The translations under genes and the position numbers were made by a program. Below, one piece after another: positions 15,929 to 23,175 of a DNA stretch of 64,000 bases. Every line of letters starts with the position of its first letter. Position 1 is the stretch's first letter. The notes below the pieces were generated by a model. The model did not search any database. It saw nothing but the letters and a program-made list of their open reading frames with translations, and had not been told where the DNA came from. The DNA lies in NCBI RefSeq assembly GCF_000701905.1, contig NZ_JNKC01000001.1:124001-188000 (forward strand). The letters are read 5' to 3'. Origin of the DNA: Proteiniclasticum ruminis DSM 24773. Its GTDB lineage: Bacteria > Bacillota > Clostridia > Clostridiales > Clostridiaceae.

Positions 15929-17122
15929 TTATTTCAGCAGAGTCAGTGTGTCTCTTGCAATCATCAATTCTTCGTTGGTAGGAATAATAATGATCTTCAC
16001 TTTAGAATCATCTGTAGAGATAATTCTCTCCTGACCTCTTACTTTGTTCTTTTCTTTATCCAGCTTGATTCCGAACCATTCCATGTCTGAAATGATTTCT
16101 TCTCTGGTTTCTGCTCCATTTTCACCTAGTCCTGCTGTGAAAACTATCGCATCCACGCCATTCATTGCTGCCATGAAATACCCGATATACTTCTTCACTC
16201 TGTAATGGAAGACATCCAGAGCAAGCTTTGCTCTGTCATTTCCCTGTGCAGCAGCATCTTCAATATCTCTGAAGTCAGATGAAACGCCTGACAGACCTAA
16301 AACACCGGATTTTTTGTTCATGATGTTGTTGACTTCTTCATAGCTGTATCCCTTCATATCCATCAAATATGGGATGATTGCAGGGTCAATGTCTCCACAT
16401 CTAGTTCCCATAAGAAGTCCTTCCAGAGGAGTGAATCCCATGGAAGTATCTACTGAAATTCCGCCATTTACAGCGGCAACAGAAGATCCGTTTCCAAGAT
16501 GACAAGTAACAAGCTTCAGACCCTTGATATCCTCGCCTAGAATTTCAGCAGCTCTCTGAGACACATACTTATGGCTGGTTCCGTGGAAACCATACTTTCT
16601 GATGTGGTTCTCTTTGTACAGCTCATAAGGAAGACCATATAAGAATGCTTTTTCTGGCATGGTCTGATGGAATGCTGTATCAAATACTGCCACCATTGGT
16701 GTATTAGGCATCAGTTCCTTACAAGCATTGATACCAATGATGTTTGGTGGGTTATGAAGTGGTGCAAGCTGTGAAAACTCTTCCAGGTCCTTCATCACTT
16801 CATCAGTGATGATTACAGATGCGGAATACTTTTCTCCACCATGCACGACTCTATGGCCGACTGCACTGATTTCATCAGAGGATTTGATTACTCCCTGAAC
16901 ATCATCCAGCAATGTATTGATCACATGAGAAATCGCTTCCTTATGGTTCTTCATTGGAACAGTCAGTACATACTTTTCCCGTCCATCCACCTTCTGGGTC
17001 AGCTTTGATCCTTCAATGGCAATTCTCTCCACAAGACCCGTTGCCAATGAAGATTCGTTCTCCATGTTGATTAACTGGTACTTCAGTGAAGAACTACCAC
17101 AATTGATTACTAATACTTTCAT
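15929..17122 (-). CDS. ackA: Acetate kinase
   Basis: AckA converts acetyl phosphate and ADP to acetate and ATP, the main substrate-level ATP step in acetate-forming fermenters. The 397-residue protein has the N-terminal signature [15 protein letters not shown], the second signature [21 protein letters not shown] near residue 205, and the C-terminal nucleotide-binding [13 protein letters not shown] near residue 328. It lies 36 bases after pta and ends at a strong terminator. Confidence 0.98.
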   Translation of the reverse strand: MKVLVINCGSSSLKYQLINMENESSLATGLVERIAIEGSKLTQKVDGREKYVLTVPMKNHKEAISHVINTLLDDVQGVIKSSDEISAVGHRVVHGGEKYSASVIITDEVMKDLEEFSQLAPLHNPPNIIGINACKELMPNTPMVAVFDTAFHQTMPEKAFLYGLPYELYKENHIRKYGFHGTSHKYVSQRAAEILGEDIKGLKLVTCHLGNGSSVAAVNGGISVDTSMGFTPLEGLLMGTRCGDIDPAIIPYLMDMKGYSYEEVNNIMNKKSGVLGLSGVSSDFRDIEDAAAQGNDRAKLALDVFHYRVKKYIGYFMAAMNGVDAIVFTAGLGENGAETREEIISDMEWFGIKLDKEKNKVRGQERIISTDDSKVKIIIIPTNEELMIARDTLTLLK

Positions 17123-17158
17123 CTAATTAACTCCATCCTTATCATCTTTTATTTTGAA

Positions 17159-18157
17159 TTATTGATTTTGTGCCTGTACTGCAGTTATTGCAACCACATT
17201 TACGATATCCTCTACACTACAGCCTCTGGAAAGATCATTGATTGGCTTAGCAAAGCCTTGGCAAATCGGTCCAATGGCGTCCGCTCCAGCAATTCTCTCC
17301 ACCAGCTTGTATCCGATATTTCCTGCCTGAAGATCTGGGAAAACCAGTACGTTGGCTTTACCAGCCACAGGTGACGCAGCCGCTTTCTTCTGCCCTACAG
17401 ACTCAACAATCGCTGCATCCAGCTGAAGTTCTCCGTCAATGGAAAGGTCAGGTCTCAGTTCCTGTGCTTTCTTTGTTGCTTCCTGCACTTTGCTTACCAG
17501 TTCATGCTTCGCACTTCCATAAGAAGAGAAAGAAAGCATAGCAACTTTAGGCTCAAATTTCATAAGTTTTTTCGCTGATTCAGCAGTGGCCACAGCAATA
17601 GCAGCCAGTTCATCCGCATTTGGATTTGGATTCACAGCACAGTCTGCGAAAAGCATCTGTCCATTTTCGCCATACGTCTTGTCTTTCAGAATCATGATAA
17701 AGAAAGAAGATACGACGCTGATGCCAGGTGCTGTCTTGATGATCTGAAGACCAGGTCTTAGAAGGTCTCCAGTAGTGTGCACAGCGCCAGACACCATGCC
17801 ATGTGCATCATCATTTTTCACCATCATGGTTGCGTAATACATAGGATCAAGAATGATGTTCTCAGCCATGGTCTGTGTAACACCCTTCTTCTTTCTCAGT
17901 TCATAAAGCTCGTTGGCATAAGCCTTAGTTCTTTCGGATGTCTGAGGATCTTCAATGGTAATGCCCTCAATATTGACGCCAAACTTTTTCGCATTTTCCT
18001 CAATTTCATTTCTGCTGCCCACAAGGATCACATCTGCAATGTTCTCATTGTGAATGATTTCTGCAGCTTTCAAGTTTCTCTCTTCATTCCCCTCTGGAAG
18101 TACAATCTTCTTCAAGTCACTTTTTGCAAGTTCCTTCATTTGGGATACAAAATCCAT
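17159..18157 (-). CDS. pta: Phosphate acetyltransferase
   Basis: Pta makes acetyl phosphate from acetyl-CoA, feeding AckA. At 332 residues it is the short form consisting only of the catalytic PTA_PTB domain, without the regulatory N-terminus of enteric Pta. Visible family segments are KIVLPEGNEERNLKAA near residue 16, GAVHTTGDLLRPGL near 145, FADCAVNPNPNADELAAIA near 195, and NVLVFPDLQAGNIGYKLV. AAAGGAG precedes the ATG, and a promoter with an inverted repeat lies upstream. Confidence 0.97.
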   Translation of the reverse strand: MDFVSQMKELAKSDLKKIVLPEGNEERNLKAAEIIHNENIADVILVGSRNEIEENAKKFGVNIEGITIEDPQTSERTKAYANELYELRKKKGVTQTMAENIILDPMYYATMMVKNDDAHGMVSGAVHTTGDLLRPGLQIIKTAPGISVVSSFFIMILKDKTYGENGQMLFADCAVNPNPNADELAAIAVATAESAKKLMKFEPKVAMLSFSSYGSAKHELVSKVQEATKKAQELRPDLSIDGELQLDAAIVESVGQKKAAASPVAGKANVLVFPDLQAGNIGYKLVERIAGADAIGPICQGFAKPINDLSRGCSVEDIVNVVAITAVQAQNQ

Positions 18158-18209
18158 AATAATCTCCTTTCAATTTATACATTACTTTTTAAACAACATA
18201 CCTTATAAT

Positions 18210-18239
18210 ATAATACATCTTTTAATGTATCCTTTTCAA
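18210..18239 (-). promoter_or_regulatory. Promoter of pta-ackA with overlapping inverted repeat
   Basis: On the minus strand TTGAAA (18239-18234) and TATTAT (18215-18210) are 18 bases apart. ATACAT and ATGTAT, six bases apart (18213-18230), form a perfect inverted repeat inside the spacer and -10 region, a plausible repressor site. Confidence 0.6.
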
Positions 18240-18285
18240 GGCAAACGACCCAAAATGAAGTAAAAATACAGTGAGGAGACAATCT

Positions 18286-19476
18286 ATGAAAATTGCCGCC
18301 ATCATCTCAGAATATAATCCATTCCACAAAGGCCACGCCTATCAGATTGAAAAAACACGTGAAGCAACTGGTGCTACTCATATCATCGCCCTGATGTCAG
18401 GCAACTTTGTCCAAAGAGGACTTCCTGCCATCATCGATAAGTATAGACGAGCAGAAATGGCGCTGCTCGGAGGAGCAGATCTCGTTCTGGAACTTCCGGT
18501 GGTGTATGCGCTATCCTCCGCGGAATTTTTTGCAGAAGGTTCCGTCAGGATTCTCAACAGCCTTCATGGCGTGGATCTTCTGTCCTTTGGTTCAGAAGAA
18601 GGAGAGTTGTTAAAACTGGATAGAATTGCAAAAATCTTAGCAACAGAACCCTATGAATACCAGAACATCTTAAAAAAACATCTCTCTGAAGGTTACTCAT
18701 TTCCGAAAGCCCGTAATGAGGCACTGATGGAGCTTCTGCCTGATATCTCCATGGACTTTATCCAGAGCCCCAATAATATTTTAGGCATAGAATATATGAA
18801 AGCACTCTATCGTACAGACTCATCCATGAAGCCTTTTACAGTAAAACGTGCTGGAAAAGGCTACCATGATGAGGAACTGGAGGATCAAGTATTCGCTTCT
18901 GCAACCGCGCTTCGGAAAACCCTCTACCAGAATATTCCTCTACACGGACATGTGCCTGAACCAGTGGACCAGTATATGAAACGGCTTTCCCAAGAGAAGT
19001 ATCCTTTTGTCTCCCTGGATGATTTTAAAGATCTTCTTAAATACAGACTGATTACCAATGGCCATACTCTTTCTAATATCCCTGAAGCCAGTGAAGGTTT
19101 GGATCAGAGAATCCAAGATATTTTTAGAAGATGTGCCTTTGATTCCATAGATCAATATATAGATGAAATAAAAACAAAAAGGTATACAAGAACGAGAATA
19201 TCAAGAATTCTCCTTCAGTTTCTCCTTGGGATGGATTCATACGCACTGCAGTCCATGCGCAAAGAGACTCCCCCATCTGTAAAAATACTTGCAAGCAACG
19301 ATTTGGGGAAAGAAATCCTTGCAAGTCTTCGTAAGAAAAAAGAGATTGATCTCCTGCATAATTTTGGACGCACACTCAATCCATATCAGGAACTCGACCT
19401 TAAAGCATCTGAAGTATATGGACTGAAAAACACAAGCTATGCCTCTTCATGGGATTTTAAAGGGCATCGTATTTAA
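18286..19476 (+). CDS. tmcAL: tRNA(Met) cytidine acetate ligase TmcAL (YlbM)
   Basis: TmcAL activates acetate with ATP and acetylates C34 of elongator tRNA-Met. The 396-residue protein opens with the nucleotidyltransferase signature AAIISEYNPFHKGHAYQI (HxGH motif), followed by MSGNFVQRG and GADLVLELPV, all typical. It lies divergently from pta-ackA; the family's use of acetate makes the proximity reasonable but does not prove a link. The ATG at 18286 is used because GGAG lies 7 bases upstream; a longer frame adds five residues. Confidence 0.93.
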   Translation: MKIAAIISEYNPFHKGHAYQIEKTREATGATHIIALMSGNFVQRGLPAIIDKYRRAEMALLGGADLVLELPVVYALSSAEFFAEGSVRILNSLHGVDLLSFGSEEGELLKLDRIAKILATEPYEYQNILKKHLSEGYSFPKARNEALMELLPDISMDFIQSPNNILGIEYMKALYRTDSSMKPFTVKRAGKGYHDEELEDQVFASATALRKTLYQNIPLHGHVPEPVDQYMKRLSQEKYPFVSLDDFKDLLKYRLITNGHTLSNIPEASEGLDQRIQDIFRRCAFDSIDQYIDEIKTKRYTRTRISRILLQFLLGMDSYALQSMRKETPPSVKILASNDLGKEILASLRKKKEIDLLHNFGRTLNPYQELDLKASEVYGLKNTSYASSWDFKGHRI

Positions 19477-19489
19477 AGTTTATTTTATC

Positions 19490-19518
19490 TTTAAATATGG
19501 TATAATTAACCGTATAAT
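19490..19518 (+). promoter_or_regulatory. Probable promoter of the coiled-coil gene
   Basis: TTTAAA (19490-19495) and TATAAT (19513-19518) are 17 bases apart. A second TATAAT lies at 19501-19506. The -35 is weak, but the position just before the gene is right. Confidence 0.45.
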
Positions 19519-19538
19519 ATTAAAAAAAGGGGGTACCA

Positions 19539-20423
19539 ATGACATACGAAACAACTTACAATCGCTGGCTCCAGCTTACTGAGGAAAAGAAAGTACTGGA
19601 ACAGAAATTGAAAGATACCACAAAAGAACTGGAAGCAAAAAACATTCAGTTGCATACATTTCTCTCTATGATGAAGAAAGAAGAAAAGGACGTGGAAAAT
19701 CTAGAGCAATCTTCCTTATCTTCACTCTTTAGTAAGGTAACCGGAAAGTTTGAAGAAAAACTGGTGAAAGAACAGGAAGAGTATCTACAGGCAAAGCTCA
19801 ACTATGATGACAAGAAAAATGAATTGGAGCTTCTGAACAAGAAGGAGCAACGCTTACAAAGCGAATTGATGAAACTCAATCAGGCGACATCTGATTTGAA
19901 GGAAAGTCTCCTTCAAGATTACCCAGAAGGAATTCTTTTTTCAAAAGAACTGGAAAAAAGAAAAGAACACCTATTTCATCTGCAAAGAGAGTTGGAAGAG
20001 GCTCTTGATGCAGTTCAACATGTAAAAGGATATGCAGAAATGGCCATCCAGGAATTCTTAAGTGCCAGAGGCTGGTCCACATACGATACATTCTTCGGTG
20101 GCGGGCTCCTTGCTGACCTTGCTAAATACAATAGACTTGATGAAGCAAATAAAGCTATTTCCAGAATATCAGCCGCATCCAAAGAGATGAAAAAGGAACT
20201 TCGGGATGTGGAGATGACTTTGGAACACAACCTGGAAACAGTAAGTGGAAGCGATCAATTCCTAGATATTGCCTTCGACAACATCTTCAGCGACTGGAGC
20301 ATCCGAGGCAAAATCGATACAAACCTCAGCGCCATGAACCAGTATCTCGAAGAACTGAAAAAAATCGAACTTCAGCTAAAGGATGCTTTGATGGATGTTC
20401 ACGAGAAGATTCGGATACTCTAA
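19539..20423 (+). CDS. Coiled-coil protein of unknown function
   Basis: I do not recognise this 294-residue protein. Residues 12-120 are a highly charged heptad-rich coiled coil (EEKKVLEQKLKDTTKELEAK and KEEKDVENLEQ). The segment SSLFSKVTGKFEEKL near residue 60 interrupts it. The centre (ARGWSTYDTFFGGGLLADLA, about residues 176-195) is less helical and glycine-rich. A second helical stretch follows, with a final pair of helices around SDWSIRGKIDTNLSAMNQYL. No signal peptide or membrane segment is seen. GGGGG lies 5 bases before the ATG. It has its own promoter and a terminator, so it is probably monocistronic. Confidence 0.8.
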   Translation: MTYETTYNRWLQLTEEKKVLEQKLKDTTKELEAKNIQLHTFLSMMKKEEKDVENLEQSSLSSLFSKVTGKFEEKLVKEQEEYLQAKLNYDDKKNELELLNKKEQRLQSELMKLNQATSDLKESLLQDYPEGILFSKELEKRKEHLFHLQRELEEALDAVQHVKGYAEMAIQEFLSARGWSTYDTFFGGGLLADLAKYNRLDEANKAISRISAASKEMKKELRDVEMTLEHNLETVSGSDQFLDIAFDNIFSDWSIRGKIDTNLSAMNQYLEELKKIELQLKDALMDVHEKIRIL

Positions 20424-20449
20424 TTGACGTTATCATATTTAGACAAAGC

Positions 20450-20475
20450 AAAAGGAACCACAAATGGTTCCTTTT
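20450..20475. terminator. Bidirectional terminator between convergent genes
   Basis: AAAAGGAACCA and TGGTTCCTTTT flank a CAAA loop, and outer bases can extend the stem. T-rich flanks occur on both strands, so it can serve both the coiled-coil gene and the CarD-like gene. Confidence 0.75.
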
Positions 20476-20503
20476 ACTTTGCATTTTATTCTTAGAATTC
20501 TAC

Positions 20504-21007
20504 CTATCTTACCATAGAGGAGTGCTCTGCTAACATTGAGATGACCTCATCCTCGTCCATGCCCAACGAAACAGCAAGTTCCTCACATAACAAATTCCAA
20601 GCATTCTTGAAGACCTGTTCATCTGACATTGAAACTTTTTTACCCAGAGTTTTCTTCTTTTCTTTCTCCTGCCAAATGATACTGCTCAGGAGGAGCCACT
20701 GATAGAAAGATCCTGATTTCAATCTCTCTTGGAACATTTTTCCGCGTTCCTTCATATCTGTCTCCCAGATATCATCACTTTCTCTCATATCTTCCATGAA
20801 CTTCATCACTTCAGTTTTGTTGACAAGTGGTCTCATTCTGGCTTTTCCTCTTGAGACTGGTATCATTATTTTTGAATGTTCATCCTTCACTGGATGCAAA
20901 ATAAAATACTCTTCCCCTCGCTGATTCCCCGCCGATTCCTTCCTGATATCCGCAACTTTGCATACCCCAGTCAGTCCATACATAACATAATCATTTTTTA
21001 TAAACAT
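20504..21007 (-). CDS. CarD/CdnL-like transcription regulator
   Basis: A 167-residue protein with an N-terminal CarD_CdnL_TRCF domain (MFIKNDYVMYGLTGVCKVAD, then EEYFILHPVKDEHSKIMIPV near residue 35). This domain binds the RNA polymerase beta subunit. The C-terminal helical part (residues 75-160, including KSGSFYQWLLLSSIIWQEKE) resembles the CarD helical domain that contacts promoter DNA. Members modulate transcription initiation, often of rRNA or stress genes. GGAGG precedes the ATG giving MFIKND; a longer frame adds nine residues. Its regulon cannot be deduced. Confidence 0.85.
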   Translation of the reverse strand: MFIKNDYVMYGLTGVCKVADIRKESAGNQRGEEYFILHPVKDEHSKIMIPVSRGKARMRPLVNKTEVMKFMEDMRESDDIWETDMKERGKMFQERLKSGSFYQWLLLSSIIWQEKEKKKTLGKKVSMSDEQVFKNAWNLLCEELAVSLGMDEDEVISMLAEHSSMVR

Positions 21008-21427
21008 ATCCGTCCTCCTCACATCATTCAACAAACTTCCACGTTATACAGATTGCTCTGAACACAAAAACAGAGTAAACATATACTATGTATCAACACA
21101 ACACTGACTATCGATTTGTATATTAATACTTGTTATTTATTCAATATATTATTATATCATAGAATCGTGAAAATGTCCAATTTCATGAACCATCCCACTT
21201 CAGAAGCGAGGACTTCTTGGGCAATAAAAAACAAAATTCTGGAAATTCATCAAGCTCTAAAGCCAGTTCTGATCTCTATGCATATAGAATTTTCATTACT
21301 GTAATCAGTATATTTCCGCTGACCTATTTTTCTTTCATAATCACAGTCAGATCGTTTTTAAGCACATAAACGCTCACACCAAGAAAGCGTTCATTGATTC
21401 TTGCCTTCTTGTTTTTTTGTCCCTTGA

Positions 21428-21452
21428 AAACATCACTTACTATGTGATGTTT
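21428..21452. repeat. Isolated perfect inverted repeat
   Basis: AAACATCAC and GTGATGTTT flank a seven-base spacer. It stands about 20 bases from the terminator of the next operon and more than 400 bases from the CarD-like gene, with no recognisable promoter attached. Confidence 0.5.
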
Positions 21453-21472
21453 CTATAAGTTCAATCAAAACT

Positions 21473-21507
21473 AAAAAACTCCGGAACCTCTGATTCCGGA
21501 GTTTTTT
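21473..21507. terminator. Strong terminator after the coaD operon
   Basis: Fourteen perfect base pairs (AAAAAACTCCGGAA with TTCCGGAGTTTTTT) flank a seven-base loop, directly after the stop codon of the minus-strand gene at 21514. The flanking A/T runs make it functional in both directions. Confidence 0.92.
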
Positions 21508-21513
21508 ACAATG

Positions 21514-22071
21514 TTATTTCATTTCTCTCAGTTCTTTGATGTTGTCCTTGATCGTTGCAGATGTGGTATGAAAACTCTTGTTATACTCCTGTACAAACCC
21601 TTCAAAAAGATTCTTGAAGTTCATCATCATCTGCTGGTTTCTTTCTTTAATTTCCGTATCCAAGTCAGAAAGCAGGGAATCCGCGTAGTCCCTCGCAGAA
21701 AGTTTTACAAGTTTTGCTTCTGTCTGAGCTTTGTTCAGAATTTCTTGAGCTTTAATCGTAGCTTCCTTGACGATGTCATGATTGTTCACCTTTTCCTGCA
21801 TCATCCGGTCCACTTCTGCTTTTGTTCTCTCATACTCTGTCTTTGCTTCCGTCAGAATACGGTCTTTCTCAGCAAGAACCCATTGGGCAGTCCTCAGATC
21901 TTCAGGAATGACCTGCACAATCTCATCCAGAATGTTGACAACTTCTTCTCTGTCCACAAGCACTTTCTTGGAAAACGGGACTTTTGAACCATCTTCAATA
22001 ATTTCCTGCAGAACTTCCACAAGACCGGTAATCTCAATTCTTCGTGATGTCACCTCATAATTTTCTTTCAT
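21514..22071 (-). CDS. Conserved helical protein encoded after coaD
   Basis: A 185-residue protein of unknown role. After a start region (MKENYEVTSRRIEITGLVEV) with a conserved-looking ENILD-type segment (VLVDREEVVNILDEIVQVIP), residues 60-150 form a long charged coiled coil resembling the stalk of ATP-synthase b subunits. Similar genes in clostridia are often labelled ATPase, but no nucleotide-binding motif is present. The ATG chosen has GGAGGG 8 bases upstream and overlaps coaD by 17 bases, so the pair is translationally coupled. Confidence 0.75.
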   Translation of the reverse strand: MKENYEVTSRRIEITGLVEVLQEIIEDGSKVPFSKKVLVDREEVVNILDEIVQVIPEDLRTAQWVLAEKDRILTEAKTEYERTKAEVDRMMQEKVNNHDIVKEATIKAQEILNKAQTEAKLVKLSARDYADSLLSDLDTEIKERNQQMMMNFKNLFEGFVQEYNKSFHTTSATIKDNIKELREMK

Positions 22072-22570
22072 TACACATTCCCTCCAAAACAATTCCAACT
22101 TTTTGATATATATCGTCTACAATTTCTTCAGGTACAAACTCTCTGATATCACCTTTAAAATGAAGAATCTCTCTTACTGATGATGAACTGATATAGGAGT
22201 ATTCGGTGCTTGCCATCATCAAAACAGTTTCCACTCTTTCTTCAGAAAGCTTTCGGTTCATATGGGCCATCTGAAGTTCATAGTCAAAATCAAGGCCAAC
22301 TCTCAAACCCTTCACGATAACATGGGCATCTATGGATTTCATAAAATCAACCAAAAGTCCCTCGAAACTCACCACTTCAATATTATCATACTTTTGAACC
22401 AGTTTTTGAATCATCTCAACTCTTTCTTCGATGGAGAATAATCCTTTTTTGTCCACATTTTTAAGCACAGCCACAACGACCTTCTCAAAGACAGCGGCAG
22501 ACCGCAGGATCACATCCATATGTCCTAAGGTAATCGGGTCAAAGCTCCCAGGGTATACTGCTACTTTCAT
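22055..22570 (-). CDS. coaD: Phosphopantetheine adenylyltransferase
   Basis: CoaD joins ATP and 4'-phosphopantetheine to dephospho-CoA in the penultimate step of CoA synthesis. The 171-residue protein starts with the nucleotidyltransferase motif VAVYPGSFDPITLGHMDVI (TxGH), contains VKGLRVGLDFDYELQMA near residue 88, and ends with the YSYISSSSVREI motif near 125. It follows rsmD, the usual order. Confidence 0.97.
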   Translation of the reverse strand: MKVAVYPGSFDPITLGHMDVILRSAAVFEKVVVAVLKNVDKKGLFSIEERVEMIQKLVQKYDNIEVVSFEGLLVDFMKSIDAHVIVKGLRVGLDFDYELQMAHMNRKLSEERVETVLMMASTEYSYISSSSVREILHFKGDIREFVPEEIVDDIYQKVGIVLEGMCNERKL

Positions 22571-22580
22571 CTATAACTCC

Positions 22581-23165
22581 TTATTCTCTACACTGATAGA
22601 ACGCAATGATTGTATTGCCATACTTGCGTTCATCTACCAGCTCATATTTTTCTTCAGGTCTAAAGATTGGCTCTTCTTTGTCATACTTGGTGACTATCAC
22701 ACCATCCGCATTCAATAAATCAAACTCCGCAATCAACTTCACTGCTCTGTCCACCATATGATTCAAATAAGGTGGGTCTACAAATATTATATCGAACTTT
22801 TCTCCTGAAGAAGCTAAACTTTTTATGAATTCATATGAATCCTTCATATAAACTTTAGATACGCTGGTAAATCCCAAGTTATTCACATTTTCTAAAAGTA
22901 TATCATAAGTTTCTTTAAATCTCTCCAGAAAAACAATTTTATTTGCCCCTCTGCTTGCACACTCAAGCCCTAAGCTTCCTGTTCCTGCAAACATATCAAG
23001 CACCACCGCATCATACACCTTGTGTCCTAAGATATTGAACATGGATTCTTTCACCCGGTCCAGCGTTGGTCTTGTCGCCTTAATTTCACCTTTCTCTGTG
23101 ATTCTTCCTTCATTTTTTGGTGACAGTATTTTTCTGCCTTTAGCAGTTCCTGAAATAATTCTCAT
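22581..23165 (-). CDS. rsmD: 16S rRNA (guanine966-N2)-methyltransferase RsmD
   Basis: RsmD methylates G966 in the 30S subunit. The 194-residue protein shows MRIISGTAKGRKI at the N-terminus, RPTLDRVKESMFNIL near residue 32, the SAM-binding VLDMFAGTGSLGLEC near 56, and the catalytic FVDPPY motif near 126. It lies between recG and coaD on the same strand. Confidence 0.96.
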   Translation of the reverse strand: MRIISGTAKGRKILSPKNEGRITEKGEIKATRPTLDRVKESMFNILGHKVYDAVVLDMFAGTGSLGLECASRGANKIVFLERFKETYDILLENVNNLGFTSVSKVYMKDSYEFIKSLASSGEKFDIIFVDPPYLNHMVDRAVKLIAEFDLLNADGVIVTKYDKEEPIFRPEEKYELVDERKYGNTIIAFYQCRE

Positions 23166-23175
23166 TATTGACTCC

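Larger units (their letters stand above)
21008..21513. other. Gene-less stretch upstream of the CarD-like gene
   Basis: About 500 bases with no credible gene. It is A+T-rich and holds a strong terminator at one end and an isolated inverted repeat at 21428-21452. On the minus strand a 43-codon open stretch (21324-21453) has a protein-like composition but no start codon. A plus-strand frame at 21116-21304 has a TTG start, no ribosome-binding site and poor composition. Confidence 0.5.

Noticed and set aside
21116-21304. Plus-strand open frame of 62 codons in the gap upstream of the CarD-like gene
   Set aside because: It starts with TTG, has no Shine-Dalgarno sequence, and has no recognisable domain.
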